A stretch of DNA of 64,000 nt from Haemonchus contortus (GCA_000469685.2 LS997566.1:16467045-16531044); one strand, 5' to 3'; counted from the first letter of the stretch, positions 36,401-48,862 are shown. Program-made: numbers and translations. The notes: generated by a model from the sequence alone, not told the origin.

Positions 36401-37925
36401 GCTAAGCGTTAATCTCCCGAAATGGTCAGGGATGCGTCTTCCAGCGTTCGGGTAAAATAGCGTTGCGTGCGGAAACTATGCATCAAATTGTTAAGCATGC
36501 AAAAGCAAGGTTTAAAGAGACACCCCGAAGGTAAAAAGGAAGTTCTCGCCATTTCTCGAGGGGAGTTCAGTGAAAGAATCAAAATTCACTCAGTTGACAA
36601 AAAAAACCCTTGCGACTGGTTTATCTTCAGAAATTTGAGGGAAGCAATTTTCCGGTAAAATAAATCTTCTAAACGGTCAGACCACAAGTAGCTCCTAGTT
36701 TGTAGGCTAGGTAGGATCATTTCTACATTATATATAGAACACAATAAACTACAAATCATAAATGTGCACTTTGGAATCCCTTCTGGACATACGCATGCTC
36801 CCAGTTTCAGGGCTGGAGGTGGGAGCAACTGGAAGCAACAATAAAGCATCATGCATGTAGACTTGAGAGAGACTTAATTCCTTAGAAAAGTAGGATAAAT
36901 AATACAATAATTGTTATAATAACAGCCAGTAGCAAATAATAATATAACAGTAATAAAACGAATAAACTAACACAAATTAATTGATTCAATTTAAAATCAC
37001 AAACTAATCAATTTAGGCGTATCTATTTGGTAATAGTAAAATAACACTAGGCTCCATTAGCAAAATATAAAGATGTGAAGGAAAGAATTCCGAGAAAGTG
37101 TATTTCCTCGACGAAAATGAATAACAGGTGTTGGAAAGGAACGGAAGGAGAATGTACGAAAACGAAGCGTTGGAAATCCCGAACGTATTATGGGAGTACC
37201 CATTAGTTTAACTGATCCTCTCAGGCATAAGGTACACCGTGGCTGGCTCGCATCTATAACCTATTCAGTGAAATCGACAATAGAGGAACCTTCCCCCTGA
37301 GCCAGCAAGCTGCCGTCAACATGCGCAGCGATCCCACACGTGGAACGCAGTCAGGCGAAAATCACTGCCAGAGCATCGTTTGGCTTGGCTTGAAGGTTAA
37401 TTTATTTCAAACAAAGGATATGAGCCGAAAATTGAAAATAGGTAGGAATCAAGGGGTATCGCCATTGGGACGGTAGCCGGAAATTTTCTTTCGATAATCT
37501 TCGACAGAAAACATTGATATACCTTCCTTCCCCCCCCCCCCCTTCCCCTCTCCCTAAAGGGTTGGAGCTACCGAGTTTTGAAAATTTTGTTTGGATTACA
37601 AGGGCTGTAGTGGTATAATAATGCCTAAGGGTAGCTGCCGAGTTAGATTTCTACACGGACTTTGGGCGCCACATGAAAACCCTTTTCAGATTCCCATGGC
37701 AGCGCCTGTGAGTCTCGGAAACCACCTCACTAGTTCTGAGTCTCTCTCCCCATTAGAATAAAAATATTACATGGCTTCACTAGCGGGGTTATCGATGTAG
37801 GAGTCCGAGGCGATCTTTTACAGCAACTTTTTCAACGCTTCTCTTATCTAGGGGCTCTAGTCCAAAGCCGTTTGCAACGGCTGATTTTCGAACAGCAATT
37901 TCAAAGCGTAATTATAGGCTCCCAT
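33481..37925. other. 4.4 kb without a supported gene
   Basis: The best open frames are 35783-36094 (-) and 34160-34396 (+). The first follows an acceptor-like GAATTTTTGCAG and has reasonable codon mix (CLPNTIVKMFNEPAAFFTDN), but no splice partner was found. An overlapping frame with NNAHIAHARPHIAEKV faintly recalls a transposase. A 10-bp stem (AATGCCTAAC) lies at about 35301-35348. The 36900-37080 part is very AT-rich. A C-rich tract lies at 37521-37554. Confidence 0.25.
37521..37554. repeat. C-rich low-complexity tract
   Basis: CCTTCCTT followed by a run of C and CCCCTCTCCC. Confidence 0.95.
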
Positions 37926-38170
37926 TCATCGCCCTTCCTTTAGAATGTCTTGTTCTCCATATAGAACGAGGTCCAGCCAATTTGGAGAGATGTTTGGAGC
38001 AGTCATCATAAAAGCCATTGTCGTTCCCTCGATGACCAGGGATTTCTCGTTTGAATCATTGGACGCCGTTGAGCCCAGATTTCGAACCAATTCGCCAAAA
38101 AAGCTACCATTCTGCGAGCGCAGAATTTCAGGAGTTTGGGACTGCAAGACAAATCCGATGCTGATGCTCT
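37926..38170 (-). CDS. terminal exon candidate, unknown
   Basis: A minus-strand frame ending in TGA at 37926-37928 encodes SISIGFVLQSQTPEILRSQN, then a Ser/Asn/Glu-rich stretch and LVIEGTTMAFMMTAPNIS, ending GEQDILKEGR. Composition is good and the frame stays open for about 80 codons, with an acceptor-like GAGTAGCTCAG upstream. The opposite strand (37945-38172) is also open, which weakens the call. No family is assigned. Confidence 0.25.
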
Positions 38171-38192
38171 GAGCTACTCGACAGCGCAGCAA

Positions 38193-41100
38193 AGTTTTAT
38201 TTCAAGCTCAGTATGTTCTCATACAGTTCTTCATCTAACAATAGGTGAGTCATGGCACCTTTTTTCCCACCAGAAAGTTACCCATAGATTGATATAACTC
38301 GGATTCCTATCATTCGATGCCCCCTATAAGGATGAAAAGTAAGATATGAGACGGAGCATATGCATTTAGAAGTTACTTGGCGACTTCACCACTTCTGCTC
38401 TTTCTCTCTATCGGCTCTTTTTCAATATTCCAAGGGTGGAATCGTTTTTTCGCAGCTCAGTTGCAAATTACGGCTAACACACGTGGAACGAACGAAAAAC
38501 ATGAATGCAGCATGGAATTGAGAGAACACAACGTCCGACTTTTCCAGCATAAAGCATTGAATGGCAAAAAATTGCCGATCTTATTGCTAGTGAAAGCATT
38601 CTGGCCTAACCAATGACTATACTTCTGGGATCGGGCTACAGTGGGAGTACACCATATAAAGAGCGGTCTGATTCACGTACTAAAAAATGAAAATGAAAGC
38701 TCAGAGATAGAGTTTTCAATTGATTTGCTACTTTATATGGAACTCTTGGACATCCATATCGATAATGTCACAAAGTTATCAGTGCAGATGCGAGAAAATC
38801 CTTCTATTATGGAGGTTCGCAATTATTCGGGATCGAGGAGAAAGCCCGTAATGTTACCTAGTCGTGAGGGTTAGCTACACAGCGGCAGAAAATAAGCTTT
38901 GCTTGAGACTCGAAGTAGAGGATACATATTTCAAATGAAAGAGATTCCAGGGGAATCTTCTTAGAGAGCTGGAGGAGTAATAGAGAAAATCCATTCAAGC
39001 AGAAAAAAAGTTCAGAGAAGCCAATATGATATTGGTTGAGATGGCCAAGATTTGGTCAGAAGTTCACTGATCCATCTCATTGTGGAGAGAGATTGCAGGA
39101 AGGGCTAGTATTCCATGAGAAACTAGTTCTCTAACCAGTACTTAAGATGGAAGCACATCTGAATTCATAAGAAAAGTTCCATTAATGTGAGGAAGGGTCC
39201 GTCGAAGCTCCCAAACTGAATACCACCATAATACCATAACCACAATGTCACCACTACACCCAACAGTTTTCCTGGAATTCCTAGAAAGATTATAGGTGAG
39301 TATGGTAAGCTTGACTTTGAGAATTGTTGCTCCTTATTCCTGTATTCGCCGATGGTGTTACAAGAAAATGGACGAGGAGATCAAGTTTCTCGGATAACTC
39401 TGATGAGCAAGGAGGAGAATTAAACCTCTTCCAAATTATTTAGAAACAATTTATTTAGATAATCGATAAAATTAGTTGCTATGATGATAAATCAACTGGC
39501 GTCATCGAGTTCATTCAGAGAAAACTCAGCAAAGCATTGGGTGAGCGGGGGGCTTGAGAAACCGCTCTGAACGCTTTCCGGAAAAGTACACATGTGAATT
39601 ATTGCATATGCAGGATGAATAGAAGCCGCCACCAATTCAGCACCCCCCGAACAGAAGAAAGGCGCTCGAACAGCAGGAAATCACTCATTCGACTAGAAAA
39701 GACTCCAAGATCTCGAACGTAACTGCTGACGACTTTGGCAACACAGAATTGCAAATTCCTGCCATGAAAGCGAAGGGGAGCACCGGCATTGAATTGAATT
39801 TGAATTTCTCTTACTTGCATTGGACGAGCTCATACTACTCTGATGCCATCAAGAGGGCACCAAAGATGTGGGTTAATCGCTTAGGCTTAGGTCTCGATGA
39901 TGTGGCGAAGTAGAACGAGTGAGAAAAAAGGGAATCCTGTTTGAGTTTACTTCCGGAAACATCTGAATCTTTCGAAAATTTCTGATTCAAATTCTATTAT
40001 TGGCTCTTAACTAGTATGTGAACCGTTCAAATGAAGCTACTGTGATGTATTCAATTATGGATCCGTTCGATTTCAACAATAATTCGTTTCCTGACTCAAT
40101 TGCTTTATATTCAACACGTTATTATTACATTATAGTGATGAGATAATTTTCGTCAGTTGGAACTCCGTAAAACTCTTTTTCGGCAGGACCATCCAAATCA
40201 GGGCATAATGCAGGAGTCCAGTGCGCATCCCAACTCAGCTAATAGTGAGTTTGCTGATCAGTGAGGGATAGTGTGATAAAGAAAACAAGCCTATCAGAAC
40301 AATCACCCAAGGGGTGCACCCATCTCAAATCAGGTTTGAAAGCTTGAAGGAATGAATAAGCTTCAGAAAGTAATCCATGCATTTCATGTAGCCTAAGCAA
40401 GTGACTAGACGGGATTATGAAATAAAGAAGCCAAAAGTCAAATACTAATTATACAAATGCAGACATAACAAAAAAGCTCTCATTTCCCAACAAGCCGTCC
40501 CTGCCGAGAGCAAAGTTGGGACAAGAGTCCAAGGAACTCAATGGATGGGCATTAAAAAGTTTGGGGCTCTTGCCGCCACCAATTCTTGGTTTTCACAATG
40601 GAACAACCCAGAAGCTGAGGTCTGCTATTTGAAGAATAGGAGGCGGTTAGAAAGGGGAACGTCAGCAATTCACCTGCGTCCGAAGACGGCTCCACACACT
40701 GCGCCCCCAGCTCACAACGAAATCAACGACGAACAAATGTTCAAAACAATTACGAACGTGGGGTTTGCAACCGTTGAGGAAAGGTTGGACGGCTATAAAG
40801 GGGTTGAAATGAATGGCGGTTTCCTTCAGATTCTCGAAATAGGCCAGATAAATCAAATGAAGTAGGTTTTAAGCGGGTTGAACTCGGTACTTGAAGATGA
40901 ACACATGCTGCTTATCAAATCCTACAAAGGCTGCTGAAAATACTCTGCTCTATTGGAACAAAATTACTCTTTCCAAACTGTATAAAACCCGAAACTCTGA
41001 AAAGAGAAAGAAAAATGCACCAATTATGTGCTACCGTAACCAAAGAAAAAATTGTTTTGACACACCTTTGTGATTCGCTAACTGATCGAGCAGTGTGCAG

Positions 41101-41504
41101 CGAAGGATTCCGCACCGAGTACACGGAATCAACATAGTTGTGGGGCAGCGGTCTGCAATTAAACGATCACATTCGAGATGATTAATGGATAGGATTTGGT
41201 GTAATTTTGATAACTAGTCGCTATGCTGTATGCTTTGGAATCTCGTCCGAATGAATTGAATGAGGATTTCAAGCATGGTTTCGAAGTAAGCTGTTGTAAA
41301 TTTGTATAATTGTAATGTACGATTATAATCAACCTTACATAACCTTGAAGACTTGTAATCGTGCAGAATTACAATGACTCCCAATGAAGTTTCGGTTCCT
41401 AACTCGTTTCTCTCCCCGTTAGAAACTCCGTGAAAGTATCCTTTCTTGAATAACGCAATAGAGAGATGGCAGGTCAGAGGGAATTGGCTGAGAGATGGCT
41501 GAGC
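38193..41504. other. no firm gene
   Basis: Open frames at 38377-38616, 38641-38874 and 40545-40865 (+) have plausible composition (for example FATVEERLDGYKGVEMNGG in the last) but no consensus splice sites or motifs were tied to them. Confidence 0.25.
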
Positions 41505-42098
41505 CATGCATCTCAAATCTATCCAAAATTGCAAGGGTATTTGAATGCCTTTTCTGGAATGCAGACGTCAGTTGAACAGCCTTGAGAAAGGCTTCAAGAT
41601 AGTCGGACTAAACTAGTCAAATGGAAGTTCATGCTGTTCAACATAGTAACCCTCAGGTATATAAAAGAACGGGATCAAGGTAGGCTCCTCTTCCGGGCTA
41701 AAAAACAGTTCTCGTTAGTTGCTTACATTATGGGTTGTCATAAAGACGTCAAAGATGTCATGCAGCCATTAACTGCCCCTGTGTGAAGTATTCGGTTAAG
41801 AATCCTGACGGCTGCGCCACGCATCTCCATTCTATCCAAAATTGCAAGGGTACATGACTGCCTGTTTTGAAATGCAAACGTCAGTCGAACAGCTTTGAGA
41901 AATATTTCGGAAGAGTCATGAAGCCCGAACTATTCAATTGAAAGTTCATGCTATTCATCACTGTTGGCCTCACATACGAAAAACAAAGGGATCAAGGAAG
42001 GCGCCTCATCCGGGTTTAAGACAAGGAGTCCTCATTAATCGCACGCCTTCATGGGTTGTAATAGAACCTCAAAGACCTCACGCAGCCCTTAGCTGCCT
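41505..42098. repeat. tandem direct repeat, 2 x about 280 bp
   Basis: Units 41505-41779 and 41817-42098 share CTATCCAAAATTGCAAGGGT near the start, AACGTCAGT, GGGATCAAGG, TCATGGGTTGT-like and CAGCC-TTAACTGCC-like ends, in the same order. I estimate three quarters identity, so the duplication is old. Confidence 0.8.
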
Positions 42099-42918
42099 CC
42101 CGTGGAGCCAGCGAAATTAAAAGCCTCAGAGGTCCAAAGAACTTCCCCATTAAGATAATCATTTGTTTGAAGAAGTAAAATGCTTTGTCCAACTGCTGGC
42201 ATCCCTTGGTCGTTCTGTTTGACGTATGGCATTTTATGGCCTCATGAGGCCTCGAAAATCTGGCACATGGGAGGCTCTAGAGGTCCGCACTAAGATTAAA
42301 GTCAGTCTTGTGCGTTTAAGGTATTTCTTGCTTCGTCAAGAGACTATTCGTGAAGGGTTCACTAAAAATAGACTCAGCAAATTCTGTATAGCCCAACGTC
42401 TGCCTTGCGCTCTTGAGTCGAATTTAACTTGCTCGAATGTTTGTTTTCCGTGTGACCTGGTTGGTTTGCTTCGCAGCTAATAAAATATGCATGAACACAA
42501 TGGAACAATTGAAGGAAAAAACTGAATGAGTGTAAGCTAAACAAAAACAAAAATCGCTTCTCGAAAGTTTGGGATTACTGACTACTGTGGGGGGAGTCAA
42601 CAGTAAGAATCATTCTTTAGTTACAAGTAACTCAATCAAATGAATTGCCACACATGGATTCGGCATAGTCATCAGAAAGTACTTATTGAGTTTTTCTGTT
42701 TGTGGGAATGAATTACTCACCAACTCACTACTCAAACTTTCTAAACGATTTCCTACGAATAAGAAATAGTGCTGAGAGCTCCCACTCGGAGCTGGAATTG
42801 GTAACAGATACTTCACAATGAAAGTGGAACCTCAATTTTCCGAAATGATCACGGTAAAACAGCTTTTGTGGAGTGAGTCTTTTCACGTATACCATACAAA
42901 GAGACTTTTCATTTTGGA
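42099..42918. other. no firm gene
   Basis: Minus-strand frames 42610-42816 and 42728-42928 lie just downstream of the 42.9-43.6 kb model and may include more of its exons (for example KLFYRDHFGKLRFHFHCEVS), but no phase-consistent join was found. Confidence 0.25.
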
Positions 42919-43583
42919 TCATGGCCAAGTACGAGGCGCATCATGAAAAAAGAAAGAGCTGATGGGAAACCCTACATTTTTTGGCTTCGGACAAACACTT
43001 GATAGCCATCTGTTGGTAATTTGATGGAGATGCAGTCCACATATTCTGATAAATTGATAGCACCAATGAAAGACCATTGTTTCAGAATTTGCATTACGAA
43101 AAAAGGAAGTATTGGAAATATGTAGCCGGCTATTGATGTCCCCCAAAAATTTCTTATAGGTAGTAATGTCGAAGTTTGGCTTACTGGGAATCTCGGCATT
43201 TTTTTCTGGACCTCCCCATATAGCCTTCCTGCACGAGAGTTCTGAAAAGCTTTCACACCGGCCCAGTCTACGGACCTGTTGGACCAGTTCTGCAGGCTGG
43301 ACGTTTATGGACTTGCAGTCTCTGAAGTGGACTTCGCCTCACCACGTTTTTAAGCAACCGATGATACGGAAACGCAAACCAAATAGTTGTTGTTATTTTT
43401 GCTTGACAGCTGAACTGAGTACTGAATAATTCTGTAAGGTTCTGGGAGTAGGACATGATACCCAAACCCGAGTGCTGGTCTCTGCAGGGACCACATTTCT
43501 GATTTACAGGAAATTTTCCCATCACGTATCAAGGTAGTTTGAGCAGCGAAACCCACGTGAAAGAGCAAACAGTAAATCAACAT
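42919..43583 (-). CDS. three-exon model, Cys-rich unknown protein
   Basis: Model: 43557-43583 (MLIYCLLFH), intron 58 bp, 43368-43498, intron 46 bp, 42919-43321 ending TGA. Phases agree at both joins. Donors are GTGGGT and GTATCA (weak), acceptors are GTAAATCAG and CCACTTCAG. The product is about 186 residues. Exon 2 reads KCGPCRDQHSGLGIMSYSQN and exon 3 DCKSINVQPAELVQQVRRLG, then CESFSELSCRKAIWGGP, with regularly spaced Cys, suggesting a secreted or lumenal protein. The short hydrophobic start may be part of a signal peptide whose earlier exon is missing. Exon 3 alone is open for 134 codons. No family is recognised, and other frames nearby are also open. Confidence 0.35.
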
Positions 43584-44884
43584 GGCAAAAGCTAATCACC
43601 AGAACATATAAATCAAGTGCAGAGTCTCAAGGGCTTTAGCGAAGCGGCAGAACATCGGAACACTCATAGGAAACAATATCTCACGTTGAAATCTGTTTGT
43701 AAGAGGATTGCTTACAACAGAAGTCATTTGGATTGTGAGGGGAAGCCATCCCAAAATGCTATTTTAGCACACGAGTGACCGCTTCCCACAGAAAGACTGA
43801 ATTCTGAGAAGGAATCGGGAGATGCGCTGCATCCCAACTGCGAGGCCCTCGAGATTATCATGAAAATGGCATTTTATGTACTTATTAAAATACAAAATCT
43901 AAGTCTTATACAAAAAAACAATTTTATCAAACCCGTACACCCGTACTCATTGCAGACCTTTTTGCCATAACCGTTCGTTGTTACGAATTCAGATGTTTGA
44001 CAGTGAATGTCTTACTCTGATGAAGGCAAAATAGGAGAGACCGAGGGCAAATCTTGAAGAACGGGGTGAGCCATGCTTTGCCGTGCTTTTGTGGGACTTG
44101 GAGATGCAATCCAGCCAGCGCTCCCATGTACAATGACAAGATCCAAGGCTTGATGAGACATCGTAAGTGATGCGACAGAACGAACAAGTACGAAGTAAGC
44201 AGAGCGCTTGGGGAAAACTGAAAACTGAACACTCCACTTTTTGGATACTGAATTTTCATATAATATAACTGGTTGCGAGTCAGAGTATCTTCAATCATTA
44301 GTTGTTCTCTACTATAACCCAATCCCAATGCAAAGAACTGATTGTCAGAATCGCATTGGCCCTTTGGTGAGCTCGGAAATCCCCTTGTTTTTAATCACGC
44401 TAAACCTTAAAAGCAAACTTTTTCCCAAGACCTGATAGGAACTGCCCTGCTTCGATCAAAACTTATCAAGTTTATATTAGTTTTGTGTTCTGAGGTGGTA
44501 CCGGATGGCAAAGCTGAACTTCGAGATACTCTCACTACTCAGCTTTATCAGCCCGCTTCATGAGAAAGAAATGAAGCTTTTCCTGATAGAAAATGTCCAT
44601 GAAAAACTGAAAAAGTGAAAACTCTCAAAAGGATATCATTTCGGAGCTTAGCATAATGACTATTTGTCCCTGGTATAACGACTATATTCTCGAGAATGCG
44701 CCATGCGCGCTGATTATGTCCAAAATTGACGGAGGGTAAGAAACAGCAATCTTTCAAGAGAATGGTGGTGATTTACGAGCTTTTAATCCAGAGGCCAGTA
44801 AATGTGCTTTCTAGGAAACGGTACTCGAGGTTGTCGTGAAAACAAAGGATAAAAGAATAAAACCTCGCGGGTAAATCTGCGAAA
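43584..44884. other. open frames of uncertain status
   Basis: Minus-strand 43981-44328 is open in three overlapping frames and has an acceptor-like AGTTTTCAG. Plus strand 44030-44160 is also open. With all these frames open the true one cannot be chosen. Minus-strand 44548-44757 has an acceptor-like CACTTTTTCAG inside it. Confidence 0.25.
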
Positions 44885-45427
44885 TTAGCCAGTAAATAAT
44901 ATAAAAGGATTATAACATTGTACGGCTAGGATTGCCTGATGACTGCAGTTCGTCACAGCTCTATGTGATGCTATCTTGTTTGAAAAAATTGTTCTGAAAA
45001 TGAGAAGAATAAAAAAACAAGATAAAAAAGTGAAGGAAATAAGCCGAAACACTCACGGCGGTACAGGAGGTACATAAGTGCCAATGTATTGGAGTCGTTG
45101 TGGATCGTCACGTTTGGAGACGGCATTTGCAGTCTTCGAGCGTTTCTCCGTGGTGGGCATCACCGAACGAGCATCTGCGCTAAGAGAGATGGAAGTATTA
45201 GTAGAAGACTTTCCTGACGGGGCTGTTCCCCTCCCTCTCACTCTCGCTTTGCTGCTCACACTTCGCTTACTCCTCTTTCGTTGTTTGCTCAGTTTCCTTC
45301 TACGGCACATGGCTGACTGGCTAGGACATTGCGGTGCTCCGCCCGTCATGATTTGCAAAAGCCATGAGATCGACACCATCAAGTCAAAAGAGAAAGAAGC
45401 GAGATTGGGAATTTTTCCAAGTATCAT
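44885..45427 (-). CDS. two-exon gene, basic unknown protein
   Basis: Exon 1 (45057-45427) starts at ATG and ends GTACCGCC before a consensus GTGAGT donor. The 63-bp intron (44994-45056) ends in TTCTCATTTTCAG. Exon 2 (44885-44993) stays in phase for 35 codons to TAA. The product is about 159 residues: a hydrophobic N-terminus, then a Cys pair region (GGAPQCPSQSAMCRRRK), a strongly basic stretch (KLSKQRKRSKRS), a Ser/Thr/Ala-rich segment, RDDPQRLQYIGTYVPPVPP, and a tail with two more Cys. In-frame Met at 1, 17 and 27 are all possible starts; Met27 drops the hydrophobic part. Strong splice sites and good composition make this one of the best host-gene calls, but I recognise no family. Confidence 0.5.
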
Positions 45428-45623
45428 GAATTACACTTTAGGGAACTGATACCAGCTGGGCGATTCCGGAAGGCTAGAACATGGGACTGGGCAAACAATG
45501 AGGTGAATTGACCCGATGGGAACAAGGAGCAGCAGGAACTAGACGGAGCAGTTCCTCCCATCGGTAACTGATGGAGTTGTTCAAAGAAAACTATTTTCGA
45601 TTTTTTATCAAATGTCCCTTCCC

Positions 45624-45800
45624 GCGAAGTGCTTTTAGAACAGAAGCACCCAGAATATCAACTCGACTATAAGCCCTTATGATGCCCATGGGACTCATGT
45701 GTATAGCTAAAGTGCAGGCACTTAAGTGCTTTTAGAATTTAAGCTGAGTAAAATAGGGCAATGTAGTAGTAGTAGTTTACAAGCACTCAAGTGCTTGATT
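45624..45800. repeat. cluster of AAGTGCTT palindromic motifs
   Basis: AAGTGCTTTTAGAA occurs at 45627-45640 and again from 45724. The palindrome GCACTTAAGTGC lies at 45718-45729 and CAAGCACTCAAGTGCTTG at 45780-45797. It may be the ends of small decayed inverted-repeat elements. Confidence 0.6.
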
Positions 45801-45969
45801 CTAGATTGGTAATAGAGAGCCTTCCATGATTCGATGTTACCAACTTACACACTCACACTTTCTCATTTTCATGGTCATATCTATGGAACTATCCGATAAG
45901 AAATGATGTGAGGAATGTGTCACATCAACTTTAGTGTGTCTTGATATTCTGAGAACAGCTATCAATATA

Positions 45970-46072
45970 TCACACACACTCACACACACAAACAAACATA
46001 CATACATACACGCACACGCACCACACACACACACACAATTACATACACACACATACCCACACACATATGATA
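45970..46072. repeat. CA-rich microsatellite
   Basis: Interrupted (CA)n with CATA and CAAA variants over about 100 bases. The minus-strand 75-codon frame here is an artefact of the repeat. Confidence 0.95.
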
Positions 46073-46283
46073 GCTATCTATCGGCTCCCTCCCCAAAAAT
46101 CACCTAAATATTGAAAAGCAGTAACCAAACCCAAACATGCTTGGAACTGCCCCTTGACCTTTGTTGGTCAATACATGGATCTTCTGCCAGGGTGATGCGT
46201 CCAGAATATGAATGAAAACAGAAAACCACCGAGAAAAACTACAGAAAGGACGGTTTTCTAATTAGCCTGAAGGGTAATGCTTT

Positions 46284-46523
46284 AATCAACCCCGTCCGAA
46301 GGGTGCGCCCCGTATTCGATTTCCATTCAGATCGTAATGAAGTTTCAAAGGAATGTGGCCTATACATTGAATTGCGGTAGCCAGTCGACGTACGAATCAG
46401 TTCTTTTATTCCTACATACAAACTTGGTATCGCTTAAACTAACCCGGAGGGATGGAGGTTTAGTTGGCCTAAGTGAGCATCAATTCTGGATTCGATCTCA
46501 GGACTATGTGTGATAATGTGCCT
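46284..46523 (-). repeat. tRNA-derived SINE, copy 6
   Basis: Diverged minus-strand copy. The 3' end ATCAACCCCGTCCGAAGGGT starts at 46284, the middle TACATTGAATTGCGGTAGCC block is present, and the B-box region is damaged. The head beyond 46523 is lost. Confidence 0.8.
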
Positions 46524-46595
46524 TTTCCCTTGTCTAGACTGCCCTCGTTCGAAACGACAGTCAAAATCGAAAACTAAATTACGAATGACTGCTGT

Positions 46596-47077
46596 CTAGA
46601 ACAGCTCCATGGTATAATCTTCATTTTTTCGACAACTACTAGTGACCGTAATTATGGGATTGAATAGAGTTAAGTATAATTGTTGACGAGAGTCAAAGCA
46701 TTTGGTATTCTTATGACAGAAGCATTTAGAATTGCCTTTCTTTCTTTTCCAATTCTCTTTGTCATTCCATTGCAATCCTATTGTCCTTGACGTCGGTATT
46801 TTCGTGAAGCCTTCGTTCACAATAAATAAATCGTCAAATCCAGTTATCTGCTTTGCTTTACGAGGAAAATTTTTCTTAAGTGGTGGACGACTACTTGTAA
46901 ACAACCCCATAGAAGGAGTTGTTGGATTGGAGGATAGTGGAATACGCAATTCTACTAAAATCACTGAAATGTAGTCTATGAAATGATTTGCAAAGCGGCA
47001 TACCCTCCCTTTACTCCCTCCTAACCTAGCCTTAGTACCACTTGGAGTGCTACAAAGATTTAAGATAAAGCGACTAA
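46596..47077 (-). CDS. last two exons of an unknown gene
   Basis: Terminal exon 46596-46963 is open for 122 codons to TAG and follows a good acceptor (GACTACATTTCAG). A 51-bp intron (46964-47014) with a weak GTAAAG donor joins it in phase to an exon at 47015-47077 (SRFILNLCSTPSGTKARLGG). The terminal exon is hydrophilic: ILVELRIPLSSN, RPPLKKNFPRKAKQITGFDD, then a Cys-containing stretch CFCHKNTKCFDSRQQ, ending NEDYTMELF. The opposite strand is also open (46732-46974). No family is recognised, and earlier exons are missing. Confidence 0.35.
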
Positions 47078-48097
47078 CTTTAACGGGGAAATATTGGTTA
47101 GCCCAAATTGTTGTTACACGAAAGTATGCGAATGTTCAATAGGGCTTCAAAAGCTATTGGGTGGTACTGCTTTAACCCTTTCAGTACTATTGTCAGTTGG
47201 ACATTTTTTTTTACCCTTAGTGGACCCTTCGATTGCCAACAGATACATAGATCCTCTCAAACCCCGCGTCTTCAAAGTCGATTCTCGACTTCCCACCCCT
47301 TTCTGTGTCTCACTTGTTGTTTTATATCATTTGTAAATGGAAGCCGAGATATTCTCCAATCTCTTTCGCTACTTCGAGAGCATCCATAAGAAGAAGCCTT
47401 TCGAGCATAATATTTATAGAAAGTGAAACTCAAAATAGCCCTAATTGCTGTCGGAAGGAACTGTCGCGAGTAATAAGGAAAATCTTCTTCAAAAGTGATC
47501 CTACGCCTTTTCGTTTGATTTTCTCTAATCGCACATCTCTCTCTTCATTCTCTTGTCTCTCCATTCCAGCGTGGGAATGCTTCCCACTCTTATGTTACAT
47601 TAGGAATCGGCAAGCCAATACATACCTGGCCTCGTCTTGGCGGGCCTAGAGCTTCGATCTGTTATTCATACTCATGTCGTGTTCATGTCTGACCTGAAAT
47701 GAACAGAGCTTGGAAAACACAGGAAATTTGTAAAGGAAGAAAACACGAACGATGAGATGAGCAAAATAAAATGAAACAATTAGGCAAAGACAAAAAAAGG
47801 AATTGGAAAAAGTGCCGACAACAGCTCCGGTCCGACATTCTGCTCGTGGGCTACTTGCAGTGGCCCCATTAACAGAAACAAATCAATCAAACAGTTCAAC
47901 AGAACAACTAGTAGATCGAGTAAACGACCGAATAGGGTGATCAAACGCTGTAACAGCTTCTTTACTGGCAGAGATCTCGGTCATTTAGATAAAACTGATG
48001 TGTGCGAAGTTCATGAAAGCTGAACTTGCGATCGCGAGGCAAAAGCAGTTTTTGGACATATACGACACTGGTGCAGAAGCACGGATTGCCTAGACGA
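47078..48097. other. no firm gene
   Basis: Plus-strand frames 47094-47336, 47108-47389 and 47305-47649 overlap in different frames, and none has a motif or splice support. Confidence 0.3.
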
Positions 48098-48322
48098 GGC
48101 AGTAGTGATTAGAGCCACCAGAGGTTGTTACTAGCTCTAGGTTCCGACCACTTCACGCACGCGCGTTCAGGGATCGAATCCCAGGTCGGTGCTTGCTCTT
48201 ACCACAAAGCCTCTCCATCCCTCCGGGGTCGGTGAATTGGTACACACTCGTCTGATAGGATAAACTACTGGTTTGTACACCGGCTGGCTACCGCAAGTCA
48301 TTGTATAGGCCTCATGCACATC
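48098..48322 (+). repeat. tRNA-derived SINE, copy 7
   Basis: Plus-strand copy with a clear B box (GGGATCGAATCCC near 48171) and the CTCCATCCCTCCGGGGTCGG block, ending at AGGCCTCATGCACATCGA. Its 3' third is truncated, and extra bases lie in the A-box region. Confidence 0.85.
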
Positions 48323-48747
48323 GAAGCCGATATAGATACTGAATGGAAGCAGAATACGGAAGCGCATTTAGAATACGTTGATTGACGCCAATGACTTTGT
48401 TCTTCATCCCTATTCCTAGCTCTCATTAAAATCAACCGAAATAACAATAAAGTATACTCAGACATGTATGAAATCAGACCTCAATCGAGATGACCGTGTA
48501 AAAAGGGATGTGGAAGAGAGGAAACTCTTTCCTCCACTAAAAGTTTAGTACTAAGGAGTATGGACTCTACAGGACCCTAAGGCAGAAACTACTTAAGGAT
48601 AACTCTTAATCAGTAAAACATCAAAGTTAAAAACAAAAAGTGAATGAAAGCATGTAGGCCTTTGATATTCGCCAACCCCATTCGTAGGGCTAACCTGCTT
48701 TTGATTTGCATTCAGTATAGCGATGACGTTCAACAGACGTATGTGAT

Positions 48748-48862
48748 CCATATATTCTTTAGGTTGGGGCGGCTAGCCAGTGTACACGTAAGTGCTCCCA
48801 TGATCCCAGACGAATCTGGTACCAATGTTCATACTATGACCTCGGAGAGATGGAACTAGTAA
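48748..48862 (-). repeat. tRNA-derived SINE, copy 8, fragment
   Basis: Only the middle remains: GCGGCTAGCCAGTGTACACG through CCCAGACGAATCTGGTACCA to TCGGAGAGATGGAA. Confidence 0.65.

Noticed and set aside
43981..44328. 115-codon minus-strand frame
   Set aside because: Three minus-strand frames and one plus-strand frame are open over the same bases, so none can be preferred.
45837..46064. 75-codon minus-strand frame rich in Val/Cys
   Set aside because: It is a translation of the CA-rich microsatellite, not a gene.
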